Assembly: GCA_029558835.1 (NCBI GenBank)
Contig: JAKQDH010000098.1
Location: forward strand, 55,615-119,614
From: Planctomycetota bacterium
Lineage (GTDB): Bacteria > Planctomycetota > Phycisphaerae > UBA1845
Direction of reading: 5' to 3'
Length of the DNA stretch: 64,000 nt
A program made the translations under genes and the position numbers. Below are positions 15,956 to 26,119 of this stretch, in pieces (the stretch's first letter is position 1; each line of letters begins with the position of its first letter). The notes beneath the pieces are model-generated. The model did no database searches. It had not been told where the DNA came from and saw only the letters and a program-made list of their open reading frames with translations.

Positions 15956-16864
15956 ATGTTCGGACACGAATGCCCGGTTTGCCGGCAGCCGATCTCGCAC
16001 GTGAAGCTGTTCTGCACCAGCGCCTTCGGCCGGTTCCGGTGCAGAACCTGCGGCTCACTGCTGGGCGTGAACGTCCCGTGGCGTTTCATGGTCGTTCTCG
16101 TACCCGCCGCCGGGCTGGCCCTGCTCTTCCGACTGGTCGAAGGCAACGCCGCTGCCGCCGGTTGGGGTTGGGTCGTCGGCGGGCTTGTCGGATTGCTGGG
16201 GCTGATCCTGTTCTTCGATCGCGCCAAGGCCTATGAACGGTGCGCGGTGCGTTGCCCCAAGTGCGGCTACGATCTGCGGGGGCAGGTGGTGGACCGCTGT
16301 CCGGAGTGCGGGGAGGAGAAGGTGCTGGCAGTGGTGCCGCTGCCGGTGCCGTCGGACCCATCGAGACGCCGGGGCATGATCTTGCTGCTCATTCTGGTGG
16401 GCATGCTCGCGCTGACCGTGGGCATGATGGTTGCGAAAGTGCAGCGTCAGAAGGCCGCCACGGCCCGTCGCGTCAATGCACCACCCCGGCCCCGAAGGCT
16501 TATGCCTTCGGAGGTTCCGGCTGACCTTGCCGAGAAGCTGGAGCGTATCTACCAAGCCGTGAGCGTCTATCGGCGTGACCTGGGCCGCTGGCCGGACGAC
16601 GTTCAGGCCCTGGTCGGATACGCGTTGCCCAACGATTTCGTCATGCCCGCGCGGCTTACGTACCGAGCGGTCCCGCAAGACACGCCCGGCCCCGTGGATT
16701 GGGTGCTGGTCATTTCGGAGCCGCTCAACTACGACCGCAGCGGAGAACGGCTCCCGACCCCCCACCGCCTGATCCTGCGGCTCAGCGGAAACATCGAGTT
16801 CCTTCCCGCAGCCGCGGCGGAGGAACTCGTCCCCGATGCACCCGCCGTACCGGCGGAGCCTTAG
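15956..16864 (+). CDS. Membrane protein with two zinc ribbons (CPKCGYDLRG type)
   Basis: The 302-aa protein starts MFGHECPVCRQ. A first ribbon is made of CPVC and CRTC (residues 6-31), followed by two membrane segments (about 40-85). A second ribbon, CPKCGYDLRGQVVDRCPECG, lies at about 101-120 and a further membrane segment at about 140-160. The C-terminal half (residues 175-302) is soluble, with an AEKLERIYQAVSVYRRDLGR helix followed by WPDDVQALVGY, resembling the tail of pseudopilin-like proteins of planctomycetes. Function unknown. It follows the paralogous gene at 15173 by 150 bp. Confidence 0.75.
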   Translation: MFGHECPVCRQPISHVKLFCTSAFGRFRCRTCGSLLGVNVPWRFMVVLVPAAGLALLFRLVEGNAAAAGWGWVVGGLVGLLGLILFFDRAKAYERCAVRCPKCGYDLRGQVVDRCPECGEEKVLAVVPLPVPSDPSRRRGMILLLILVGMLALTVGMMVAKVQRQKAATARRVNAPPRPRRLMPSEVPADLAEKLERIYQAVSVYRRDLGRWPDDVQALVGYALPNDFVMPARLTYRAVPQDTPGPVDWVLVISEPLNYDRSGERLPTPHRLILRLSGNIEFLPAAAAEELVPDAPAVPAEP

Positions 16865-17191
16865 GTCGGATCCCCAAACCGTTGCCGTTCCATACGGTGC
16901 CCAGGACAACCACCAGGACGCCAACGCCTACAAAGACCTCTTCGTACTATTGACGCTCGGCCTCTTCCCGGACCGCGAGGATTCCCTGGCACCGGCGTCC
17001 CGCCGATGGCCCCACGGTCGAGACGCCCGGGCCGCGCTTTGGGCTGCGGGCAACACCGGCGGTGGGTCTTCGTAGCGCCTACCGCGGGCGCCGGACTGCC
17101 CGACCCGATAGGCTCCCCCGGGGAACGCCTAGGGGGGGCCTGCGCCGGGGGAGTTGAGGTAAGGGCCCCGGTTCCGGATAATGGAGCCCCA
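16865..17191. other. Intergenic region, no gene seen
   Basis: A 327-bp gap between two plus-strand genes. Around 17110-17160 it has runs of C and G (CTCCCCCGGGG, CCTAGGGGGGG) that could form a strong hairpin. No coding sequence or RNA gene recognised; the promoter of the following gene is expected at the right end. Confidence 0.45.
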
Positions 17192-18280
17192 ATGGGTACC
17201 ATCAAGACTACTGCGTCCGGCACGACGGACCCCCGCGGGGCGCGTCCGGCGGTTGACACTTCGGGGCCGGCCGCCTCCCCCTCAGGCACGGCTGGGCGTT
17301 CCGCGGGCATCCTTGCCCGTGGCCAGACCGTCCTGCACATGGAAGCCAACGCCATCCTCGATGCCCGCGGCCGGCTGGGTGACAACTTCATCGAGGCGGT
17401 CGAGACGATCATCGCGTGTCGCGGGCGGGTGTGCGTGACGGGGGTGGGTAAGGCCGGGCTGATCGGGGCCAAGATTCAGGCGACCCTTGCCAGCACGGGC
17501 ACGCTTTCGTACTCCCTGCACCCGGTCGAAGCCCTGCACGGCGACCTGGGCATGATCCACGCCGACGACGTGGTGCTCGCGCTCAGCAAGAGCGGCGGTA
17601 GCGAGCTGGTGGAACTGCTGCCGCGCCTGCGGCAACTGGGCTGCCGGATCATCCTGCTGACCGCGGCCCCCGACTCACCGGCCGCCCGACAGGCGGACGT
17701 CGTGCTGGACATCGGCCGATCGGAAGAGGCGTGTCCGCTGGGCCTGGCGCCGAGCTCCTCGACGACGGCCATGCTCGCCCTCGGCGATGCCCTGGCTCTG
17801 ACCGTCATGGAATTGAAGGACATCCGGCCGGAGCAGTACGCCCGCTACCACCCCGGCGGGGCCCTAGGGCGGTACCTGATGAAGGCGGGCGAGATCATGC
17901 GTACCGGGGCGGATTGCCCCACGGTGTCCGAGGAGGCGACGCTGGGGACATGCTACGAAGTCATGCTGGCGGCCCCGCGGCGGGCGGGGGCGGCCATGGT
18001 CGTGGATGCGGCCGGGCACCTCGTGGGCATCGTCACACACGGCGACTTCTTCCGGTTGTTCACGCGGGGGCAGGCCGGGGCCGGGCGACAGGTGGCGTCG
18101 GTAATGACCCGCAATCCCAAGTGCGTGCGCGTCGATGAGAGGGTCATGGCCGCCTTGCAGCTTATGCGGCAGCACGCCATCGACGAACTTCCGGTCGTGG
18201 ACGCCGAGGGCAACCTGGCCGGCATGATCGACATTCAGGACCTGCTGGCCCGCGGCTTCTCGCTGTTTGACAACCGCTGA
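17192..18280 (+). CDS. kdsD: D-arabinose-5-phosphate isomerase (KpsF/GutQ family)
   Basis: The 362-aa protein has an N-terminal SIS sugar-phosphate isomerase domain (residues about 65-215: RVCVTGVGKAGLIGAKIQAT, LALSKSGGSELVELLPRLR, CPLGLAPSSSTTAMLALGDA, PGGALGRYL) followed by two CBS domains (about 230-285 and 295-350). It interconverts ribulose-5-phosphate and arabinose-5-phosphate, the first step to Kdo for lipopolysaccharide. The first 40 residues are a low-complexity extension. GGAG lies five bases before the ATG at 17192. The glycosyltransferase downstream also fits envelope polysaccharide synthesis. Confidence 0.92.
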   Translation: MGTIKTTASGTTDPRGARPAVDTSGPAASPSGTAGRSAGILARGQTVLHMEANAILDARGRLGDNFIEAVETIIACRGRVCVTGVGKAGLIGAKIQATLASTGTLSYSLHPVEALHGDLGMIHADDVVLALSKSGGSELVELLPRLRQLGCRIILLTAAPDSPAARQADVVLDIGRSEEACPLGLAPSSSTTAMLALGDALALTVMELKDIRPEQYARYHPGGALGRYLMKAGEIMRTGADCPTVSEEATLGTCYEVMLAAPRRAGAAMVVDAAGHLVGIVTHGDFFRLFTRGQAGAGRQVASVMTRNPKCVRVDERVMAALQLMRQHAIDELPVVDAEGNLAGMIDIQDLLARGFSLFDNR

Positions 18281-18550
18281 GAAACGGGGAAACGGGGACG
18301 CGGCTAGTTTTGTGGAGCGGCGGCGAGTGGCACCCCGGACGCACGGAGCACACGGCGGGAAGCGAGCGATTCTTCTCCGTGTCCACTCTGCTTCCGTGGT
18401 GCTCATCTTTGCAGGCAGGCGCGACGCCGGTCGATGAGCACGGGCGAGCAGGCGCTGCGCGTGGTGAGGTTCGTCCGTTCGGCGACAATGGCGGTTCGGA
18501 TCGCCGGCGCGGCAGCACGCAGAGTGAAGTAGCCACGAGGACAACTTGGT

Positions 18551-19267
<717 letters not shown>

Positions 19268-19725
19268 CGAACCTAGAGGCGGCGCGCGGGCGCGTGTTCC
19301 TCCTGCCAACCGTGTCTCCACGGTGTCTGCCTCTGCGGGGGAGCCGCGACACAGATGGTGCCCAGCCGCGCGTCCCTGAATCACCGCCCGCAATTGGGCA
19401 CCGGCGAGCCTGATCCCGACCGTTACGGAGCGGCCTGATCCCAACGCCATTGGTGCGTGTTTGCGTACACACCTTGGGCAGCACGTTGAAGAACGACAGG
19501 ACTGCACGCGACGCCCTGAGCACCGGTGCCTGTGAGGCCCTCCGCATCGCCCGGGGCGGGCGACGCCACTGGCGCTGCCGCGCCCACCGGCAGCGCTGCG
19601 TGGCTTGGCTGGACCAGGACGAAGCTGTAACATAGCCGGGCTCGCCGCACGCTGGGCGGAGGTGCCTCTGCTCCCGGTGTCGAGGTTGGGCCACGGCGGC
19701 GCGGTTGTTCTTCCCGGGAAAGGTC
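19268..19725. other. Intergenic region with a hairpin
   Basis: No credible gene is visible. A hairpin with a perfect 9-bp stem (GCGCTGCCG 19572-19580 / CGGCAGCGC 19588-19596) lacks a following T-run, so it may be a structured element or weak terminator. The ribosome site for the helicase gene, GGGAAAGG, is at the right end. Confidence 0.5.
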
Positions 19726-22700
19726 ATGATTCGCCTGCACGCAGTCTGGAAGGATGCGTCTCTCCACATCTGGGGCGAGTTGGCGCCAGCAACGGGCGTT
19801 GGCCTGCAGGCGGTGGGCAACGAGCACGTCGGCACTCGGGGCACAGTCGGCCCGTTGCCAGACTCCACGGCCGACGGGGCTGCTTCTGAAGCTGGTGCAT
19901 CGGGTGGTCTCCACGTCGGCCGCGGCGGGCCGACGCTGCCTGCTCAACCGGCCACAACGGCCGCCGCCTCTGAGCAACTCCAAGTGCTGCCCGAGGACGA
20001 GCTGCGCGCCTGCCTGGGAGAACTGGCGGATGGACTGTTGGTATCCGGGGCGCGCGGAGGTTCGTTGCGTCTTACTTTGCCGCACCGGGCGGGGGTTCCT
20101 CTTTCCTCTTTCGCGCCGGAACTGTCGGCGGCCACGTCACTGGATCAACAGCAGCAGGCCGCAGAGGTCACGGGCCAACCGGTGACGGTGCCGGTGTTGC
20201 GGCTGTCGCCGGCGGATGCGATGGACTTCCTGACGGACTGGCCCACTCGGGCCGCCCACGGGATGGAGGCAGGTGGATCATTGCGCTACTGGTCGTGCGT
20301 GGCCCGCCTGGTTCTCGAACTGCTGGCCCGGCAGCGCTTCGTCCCGGACCTGCACCATGTCCACGGTAACAACTACCAGGCGTTCTGGCGCGTGGTGGTG
20401 GATGGCGCCGAGACGGCGGACCGCATCGGGCGGTTGATCACGGCCATGCCGCCGGTGTGCGTTGCGGGCCCCGGCACCGAACCGCCTCCACAAGTCCCGC
20501 TAGTGCTGGAGAACTTCCTTTGGACCACCGCGGACGCGGTGATCCGTCGCTGCCTGGAGGGCGACGACCTGGCCCACGCGCTGCGCGACCGCGGCGGCGA
20601 CGCTGCCTGCGGCAAGGTCGGCTGGCTGCGGGCCCTGCTGGGTCCGGAGTCGAGGCTGACGGGGCCGGCGTCCCAGTGCGCCGAGGTGTGGCAGAGCGTA
20701 CGCGGCTGGCTGGCCGCACTGGAGCCGCCCGACCTGCTGCGGACGTGCAGAACGTGCTTCCGCCTGCACCCCTCGCCGGCGGAGGATGAGACGCCGACTG
20801 GCGCGATTGACGCTCGGGCTTGGCTGCTCACCGTCCATGTGCAGGCCACCGCGGACGAGGACGTCGTGATCGACGTGGCGGAACTCTGGCGCGAACAGCC
20901 GCGGCAGCCGGCGATCCTGCCGCGGCCGTTCGATGGGGCCCGGGCGTTCGTGCGGGAAGACCTCGCCCGGGCGGCCCGCCACTTCGAGCCGCTGGCGGCG
21001 GCTTTGGAACAGCCGCAACCGGGCGTGCTGCCCCTGACGCTGGAGGAAGCGTACCGCTTCCTGCGGGACGCGGCCGTTGTGCTCGAACTCGAGGGCTTCG
21101 GCGTCTGGCTGCCCGAGTGGTGGCGGCGGGAGCGCAGCCGGTTAGGTGTCCGGCTGGACGTCCGGCCGGCGGGCGAAGACGCGGCACCGGCGCAGCGGGT
21201 GTCGTTCGACGCGCTGGTCTCTTACGACTGGCGCCTGGCCCTGGGGGACGAAGACATCTCACTCGAGGAGATCACGGCCCTGGCGCAGCAGAAGGCGCCG
21301 CTGGTGCGGTGGCGTGGGCGGTGGACTGAGCTCCACCCGGCGGAAGTGGAGGCGGCCGCGGAGTTCGTACAACGCAGCCCGAGCGGGCGAATGACGCTGC
21401 GCGAAGCGTTGCAGCAGGCGTTTCTGCGTGATGAAACGGCGGCGGGGTTACGCGTCGTCGGCATGCGTACCTCCGGCTGGGTGCATCAGCTTCTGCACGC
21501 GACGCAGACGGACCGGCACCTGGAGTCGGTGCCCGCGCCGGCGGGTTTCCACGGCCAACTGCGATCCTATCAACTGACGGGCCTGGCCTGGCTGGCGTTT
21601 CTGGCCGAGCATGGCCTGGGCGCGTGCCTCGCGGACGACATGGGTCTGGGCAAGACGATCCAGACCATTGCGTTGTGGCTGCATGAGCGGCACAGCGGGC
21701 AGCGTCCGGGGCCGACGTTGCTGGTGGTGCCGATGTCGCTGGTAGGCAATTGGCGGCGGGAAATCAACCGGTTCGCGCCGTCGCTGCGCGTGCTCGTCCA
21801 TCACGGTCTCGATCGTCTCAGCGGTGAGCAACTGCGTACACAAGCGACCGAGTACGACGTAGTGATCAGCACGTACGGCCTGATCCACCGCGACTTCGAG
21901 CACCTGGCGTCCGTCGCCTGGCACCGAGTGGTGCTGGACGAGGCGCAGAACATCAAGAACCCGGCGGCCAAGCAGGCCCAGGCGATCCGGGCCCTGCCCA
22001 CCGGGCAACGCGTGGCGCTGACGGGCACGCCGCTGGAGAACCACCTGACGGAACTGTGGTCGATCCTGGACTTCCTCAACCCGGGTTTTCTGGGCTCAGC
22101 CAGTGACTTTCGCCGACGCTTCGCCGTGCCCATCGAGCGGCATCATGACTCCGACCGGGCCGACCGTCTGCGGCGCCTGATCCAGCCGTTCGTGCTCCGC
22201 CGGCTCAAGCGCGATCCCGACATCATGCAGGACCTGCCGGAGCGGTTGGAGATGAAGGTTTTCTGCAACCTGACGCAGGAGCAGGCGGCCCTCTACGAGG
22301 CGGTGGTCGCAGACATGCTGGGCCAGATCGAAGAGAGCGGCGGCATGCAGCGGCGCGGGCTCATCCTGGCCGCCCTCGTGAAGCTCAAACAGATCTGCAA
22401 CCATCCGGCCCACTTCCTGCGGGAACAAGTTCCCGGCGCGGCTGAGGCCCGGCACGGGCCCGTCCTGCATCAGCGCAGCGGCAAGTGCGAACGTTTGCGC
22501 GAGATGATCGAGGAGGTCGTCGCGGAAGGTGATGCCGCCTTGGTGTTCACCCAGTTTCGCCAGATGGGGGCACTGCTGCAACACTACTTAGGTGAAGCAT
22601 TCGATCGGGAGGTCCTCTTCCTGCACGGGGGCACCTCGGCCGGGCAACGCGATGCGCTCGTGCACCGGTTCCAGCAGCGACGCGGCGACACGCCGGTGTT

Positions 22701-23022
22701 CGTGCTGTCCCTCAAGGCGGGCGGCGTGGGGCTGAACCTGACCGCGGCCAATCATGTGTTTCACTTCGACCGCTGGTGGAACCCCGCCGTCGAGGAACAG
22801 GCCACCGACCGGGCGCATCGCATCGGGCAGCAGCGCATGGTGCAGGTCCACAAGCTCATCTGCCTGGGCACACTCGAAGAGCGCATCGACGGCATGCTGG
22901 AACAGAAGAAGGACTTGGCCGAGCGAATCGTTGGAGCAGGCGAGGAATGGCTCACCGAATTGAGCACCGAGGCCCTGCGCGATCTGCTCACGCTCTCACG
23001 CGAGGCGGTGGGGGAGGACTAG
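19726..23022 (+). CDS. SNF2-family DNA-dependent ATPase/helicase
   Basis: The 1098-aa protein is a bacterial Snf2/Swi2 ATPase. The N-terminal 600 residues include a helicase-associated region (FVREDLARAARHFEPL, VSFDALVSYDWRLALGDEDI). The motor core follows: LADDMGLGKTIQTI (Walker A, about 640), VPMSLVGNWRREI, LDEAQNIKNPAAKQ (DEAQ box, about 738), LTGTPLENHLTELWSILDF, FVLRRLKRDP, VFTQFRQMGALL and FHFDRWWNPAVEEQATDRAH with RIGQ (motif VI, about 1025). Such proteins remodel protein-nucleic acid complexes such as RNA polymerase; targets are unknown. Residues about 62-72 (HVGRGGPTLPA) are encoded by a family B dispersed repeat. The next gene begins two bases after the stop. Confidence 0.93.
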   Translation: MIRLHAVWKDASLHIWGELAPATGVGLQAVGNEHVGTRGTVGPLPDSTADGAASEAGASGGLHVGRGGPTLPAQPATTAAASEQLQVLPEDELRACLGELADGLLVSGARGGSLRLTLPHRAGVPLSSFAPELSAATSLDQQQQAAEVTGQPVTVPVLRLSPADAMDFLTDWPTRAAHGMEAGGSLRYWSCVARLVLELLARQRFVPDLHHVHGNNYQAFWRVVVDGAETADRIGRLITAMPPVCVAGPGTEPPPQVPLVLENFLWTTADAVIRRCLEGDDLAHALRDRGGDAACGKVGWLRALLGPESRLTGPASQCAEVWQSVRGWLAALEPPDLLRTCRTCFRLHPSPAEDETPTGAIDARAWLLTVHVQATADEDVVIDVAELWREQPRQPAILPRPFDGARAFVREDLARAARHFEPLAAALEQPQPGVLPLTLEEAYRFLRDAAVVLELEGFGVWLPEWWRRERSRLGVRLDVRPAGEDAAPAQRVSFDALVSYDWRLALGDEDISLEEITALAQQKAPLVRWRGRWTELHPAEVEAAAEFVQRSPSGRMTLREALQQAFLRDETAAGLRVVGMRTSGWVHQLLHATQTDRHLESVPAPAGFHGQLRSYQLTGLAWLAFLAEHGLGACLADDMGLGKTIQTIALWLHERHSGQRPGPTLLVVPMSLVGNWRREINRFAPSLRVLVHHGLDRLSGEQLRTQATEYDVVISTYGLIHRDFEHLASVAWHRVVLDEAQNIKNPAAKQAQAIRALPTGQRVALTGTPLENHLTELWSILDFLNPGFLGSASDFRRRFAVPIERHHDSDRADRLRRLIQPFVLRRLKRDPDIMQDLPERLEMKVFCNLTQEQAALYEAVVADMLGQIEESGGMQRRGLILAALVKLKQICNHPAHFLREQVPGAAEARHGPVLHQRSGKCERLREMIEEVVAEGDAALVFTQFRQMGALLQHYLGEAFDREVLFLHGGTSAGQRDALVHRFQQRRGDTPVFVLSLKAGGVGLNLTAANHVFHFDRWWNPAVEEQATDRAHRIGQQRMVQVHKLICLGTLEERIDGMLEQKKDLAERIVGAGEEWLTELSTEALRDLLTLSREAVGED
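19912..19939 (+). repeat. Family B repeat, copy 2, inside the SNF2 gene
   Basis: CACGTCGGCCGCGGCGGGCC followed by GACGCTG, matching copies at 10.5, 49.0 and 61.8 kb with one or two changes. It is read in frame as HVGRGGPTLPA in a poorly conserved N-terminal part of the helicase. Confidence 0.8.
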
Positions 23023-23024
23023 GA

Positions 23025-23312
23025 ATGTCGAGCACCACGCCAGATGGCAACCAGCACCTTCGCTCGCTGGGGGCGGTGGCCGAGGCGGCCGCCCCGGTCG
23101 GCGATCCAAAGTGGGCGGGCTTCTATGAGGCCGGGACGGCCCTGACCCAGATCGCGGTCCGCACGCGGGAACCCGAACAACCGCTGGAGTTGCTGGAACG
23201 CCTCGGGCCGTCGCCGTTTGAACGCGGCGGCTTCCCCCTGGTCGGATTCCTGGCGACGACCTACGACCGCGTGAGCCGATATGCGCTGGAGCGGCTGCGC
23301 AAGTCACAGTGA
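23025..23312 (+). CDS. Small protein coupled to the SNF2 helicase
   Basis: The 95-aa protein starts two bases after the helicase stop and has the site GGGGGAGGAC upstream, so translation is probably coupled. It has no membrane segment or cysteine. The C-terminal part (PFERGGFPLVGFLATTYDRV, then SRYALERLRKS) looks folded and has typical codon use. I do not recognise a family. The tight spacing suggests a helper or regulatory subunit of the helicase, which is inference. Confidence 0.7.
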   Translation: MSSTTPDGNQHLRSLGAVAEAAAPVGDPKWAGFYEAGTALTQIAVRTREPEQPLELLERLGPSPFERGGFPLVGFLATTYDRVSRYALERLRKSQ

Positions 23313-23319
23313 GACGCGC

Positions 23320-24909
23320 ATGTGTGATGAAGCTGATCCAGGCGGCGGCATCGTGGACGAGTGCCAGGCGGAGGATGCCGGCGGGCAGCGCATTCCCTTC
23401 GTTCGATGGCTGGGATTGCTGGGGGCGCCCCTGCTCGCCGTTGTGGTGTACCTGCTGATTCCGGCGGCGCGATTCGAAGCCGACGGCAAGATCGCGGCCG
23501 GGTTGACCCAGCCCGGGCGGGCGGTGGCGGCCGTCGGCATCCTGATGGCCGTCCTCTGGGTAACCGAGGCGTTGCCCATCCCCGTTACCGCGTTGATTCC
23601 CATGGTGCTGTTTCCGTTGGCGACCTTCGGAGTCGTCGATGTGAAGGCGGCCGCCGCCCCGTATGCCAACGACTTGATCTTCCTGTTCATGGGCGGCTTT
23701 CTGCTGGCCCAGGCGATGCAGCGCTGGGGCTTGCACCGGCGCATCGCGCTGCACACGATCCTGCTGGTGGGCACCCGCCCCGCGGGAGTCGTGGCCGGTT
23801 TCATGCTGGCCAGCGGCTTCCTGAGCATGTGGGTCTCGAACACAGCCACCGTCGTGATGATGCTGCCGATCGCCCTGAGCGTGATCGAACTGGTACGGCA
23901 GGAGTTGGCACGACGGAACGACCCCCAGCTTCCGCCGCGGGGGGCACCGTTTCACTTTGCGATCTGTCTGCTGCTGGGGACCGCGTACGCGGCCTCCATC
24001 GGCGGCATCGCGACGCTCATCGGCACTCCGCCCAACGCCATGCTGGCAGCCTACGTGGGCAAGACGTTCAACATCCAGATATCCTTCGTCCGCTGGATGA
24101 TGATCGGCGTGCCCCTGGCGGCCGTGCTGCTGCCGCTGACGTGGTTGCTGCTGACCCGCATCGTCTACCCCATTCGTCTGCGGCAGATTCCCGGCGGGCG
24201 TGAACTGATCGCGCGGGAGTTGCAGCGGCAGGGGCCCATGACGCGGGCGGAAGCGGCCGTGCTCGTGGTGTTCGTCCTGACGGCGGTCGGCTGGATCACC
24301 CGCCCGTGGCTGGCGGCCATCCGCGTTGGAGACAGCTTTCAGCCGCTGGCAGGCTTGAGCGACAGCGGCATTGCGGTCGCGGCGGCCGTGGTGCTCTTCG
24401 CCTGTCCCATCTACCCAGGCAAAGGTGAGTTCCTGCTCACCTGGCGGCAGGCGCGGACGCTGCCGTGGGGTGTGTTGCTGCTGTTCGGGGGCGGCCTCAG
24501 CCTGGCGGAGGCCGTCAAACTCACCGGCGTGGCGGAGTTCATCGGTCACGGCGTCAGCGGTCTGCACGGTTGGTCGGTGGCCCTGCTGGTGTTACTTGTC
24601 ATTACCCTGATTGTGTTCCTCACGGAACTGACCAGCAACACCGCGACGACGGCCACGCTGCTTCCCATCCTGGGTCCGGCGGCGGTCGGGCTGGGACTCA
24701 GTCCTCTGCTCTTCGTCGTGCCGATGACCATCGGGGCGAGTTGCGCGTTTATGATGCCGGTGGGGACACCACCCAATGCCATCGTGTTCAGCTCCGGGGA
24801 ACTGAAGATCTGGCAAATGTGCAAAGCCGGCTTCTGGCTGAACCTGATCAGCATCGCGGTCATCTTCGCGCTCACGTACCTGTTCGCAGGCCCCCTGCTT
24901 GGACAGTGA
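23320..24909 (+). CDS. SLC13/DASS-family sodium-coupled anion transporter
   Basis: The 529-aa multi-pass protein has the two helical-hairpin signatures of divalent anion:sodium symporters: MWVSNTATVVMMLPIALSV and ELTSNTATTATLLPILGPA, with SNTAT in both. IGGIATLIGTPPNAMLAAYVG and MPVGTPPNAIVFSSG are the paired sodium/substrate loops. Members import dicarboxylates such as succinate and malate, citrate, or sulfate with sodium. Which anion is carried is not decided by sequence, though the window has tricarboxylate enzymes at 49-58 kb. The ATG at 23320 is 8 bp after the previous stop; no strong ribosome site is visible, so coupling is likely. Confidence 0.9.
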   Translation: MCDEADPGGGIVDECQAEDAGGQRIPFVRWLGLLGAPLLAVVVYLLIPAARFEADGKIAAGLTQPGRAVAAVGILMAVLWVTEALPIPVTALIPMVLFPLATFGVVDVKAAAAPYANDLIFLFMGGFLLAQAMQRWGLHRRIALHTILLVGTRPAGVVAGFMLASGFLSMWVSNTATVVMMLPIALSVIELVRQELARRNDPQLPPRGAPFHFAICLLLGTAYAASIGGIATLIGTPPNAMLAAYVGKTFNIQISFVRWMMIGVPLAAVLLPLTWLLLTRIVYPIRLRQIPGGRELIARELQRQGPMTRAEAAVLVVFVLTAVGWITRPWLAAIRVGDSFQPLAGLSDSGIAVAAAVVLFACPIYPGKGEFLLTWRQARTLPWGVLLLFGGGLSLAEAVKLTGVAEFIGHGVSGLHGWSVALLVLLVITLIVFLTELTSNTATTATLLPILGPAAVGLGLSPLLFVVPMTIGASCAFMMPVGTPPNAIVFSSGELKIWQMCKAGFWLNLISIAVIFALTYLFAGPLLGQ

Positions 24910-25134
24910 CGGAGATCACAGCACCAGGGGCGAACCATCCGCTCACGAAAGGGGAAGGGGTCAGGCAGTCACCATGATGCTTCGCGGCCTTCTGTGTCGA
25001 TTGACCGGCACAACCGAACGGTGAGCATGCTCCCCTGCGTAGCGCCGAAAGTTCCAGGCGCCCCGGAGAACGGCCGCTGTTCACCGGGATCGCAATCTCA
25101 TGGAAGCCGCTTCTCCACCGCCGCGTTCCCTCCG

Positions 25135-25947
25135 CTAACCGCCACGCGACAGCGCGCGCCGGATGAGGTCCCGCGCCGCCTCGAGATCCGCGCGCGGCGT
25201 CTCGGAGTCCAAACGACGCAGGATGTGCGGACCGCCGTACCCGGCGTCGGCCAGGGCCTGCCAGAATCCGACCAGGTCCACTTCACCCTCCCCGAGCCGC
25301 GTCTCATGTCCGGCCCGACCGGCGCTACCCACCGTCCCATCCCGGGCATGCGCCAGCACGATCGCGTTCGGTAAGCGCTCGATCACGCTCAACGGATTGT
25401 GACCCAGCATCACCATGGCGGCGGGGTCCACACCCAGCGCCAGCGCCGGGCAATCAAGCTGGTCAAACAGACGCACCAGCGGCTGCGCGGTGTCATGCGC
25501 CGGCCGCAGCGCGTAGCAGACCCCGCACGTGTCGGCCTGGTCACCGATGCGACGCAGAGCCTCGAGCGCCAAAGGTGCCGGCTCGCCCGTCTCCGGGTGG
25601 GTCAGCGCCCCGGCCGACGCGGTCACCACCCGCACCCCCATGTCCGCCGCCAACGTCAGAATCCGGCACGTCCGTTCCACGCGCTCCTCCACCGTGGACG
25701 GGTCGGTAAGCCGGGTGTGCGGCACCTCCGCGGAAAGGGCCGCCAGCTTCAGCCCCAAAGTGCCCACCAGGTGTTGCAGGTGCCGACGCCCACTCGTGGA
25801 GAGCCCCTCCGGGGTCACCTCTCCCGCGGCTGCACCCAGCTCCACGACGTCGCCCCCCAGCTCCCGGGCAGCGCGCAGGCCTTCCTTGGTCGGCAGGCGT
25901 AGATCATCCAGGTCGATGCCGAGCGAAACGTGACTCATGACTGACAT
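25135..25947 (-). CDS. Sugar-phosphate isomerase/epimerase-like TIM barrel protein
   Basis: The 270-aa protein resembles xylose-isomerase-like TIM barrels: VSLGIDLDDLRLPTKEGLRA, ARELGGDVVELG, GLKLAALSAEV, ADMGVRVVTASAGAL, CPALALGVDPAAMVMLGHNP, and AIVLAHARDGTVGS, then GEGEVDLVGFWQALADAGYG. The usual metal-binding glutamates and histidines are only partly seen (the second barrel half has GVDPAAM and LAHARD), so the chemistry is uncertain. Two ATGs nine bases apart (25947, 25938) are both possible; neither has a clear ribosome site. It stands alone on the minus strand, facing the SLC13 gene. Confidence 0.75.
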   Translation of the reverse strand: MSVMSHVSLGIDLDDLRLPTKEGLRAARELGGDVVELGAAAGEVTPEGLSTSGRRHLQHLVGTLGLKLAALSAEVPHTRLTDPSTVEERVERTCRILTLAADMGVRVVTASAGALTHPETGEPAPLALEALRRIGDQADTCGVCYALRPAHDTAQPLVRLFDQLDCPALALGVDPAAMVMLGHNPLSVIERLPNAIVLAHARDGTVGSAGRAGHETRLGEGEVDLVGFWQALADAGYGGPHILRRLDSETPRADLEAARDLIRRALSRGG

Positions 25948-26119
25948 GATACATGGGTCGAGGCGCAGTGCCTAGCGCGCCGCTTGGCGTTTAGGAACTG
26001 ACGGGGAGATGCCGCCCGGCGTCGGCCGCCGGGGAACGAAGCTACAACAACCACGCAGGCGCGACGCCACGACGGACGGGGGCACCAGGCTGCATCGTTG
26101 GCGCCAGGGGCAGGCACGT

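Noticed and set aside
22996..24567. A 523-codon minus-strand frame
   Set aside because: Glutamine/histidine-rich shadow of the SLC13 transporter gene.
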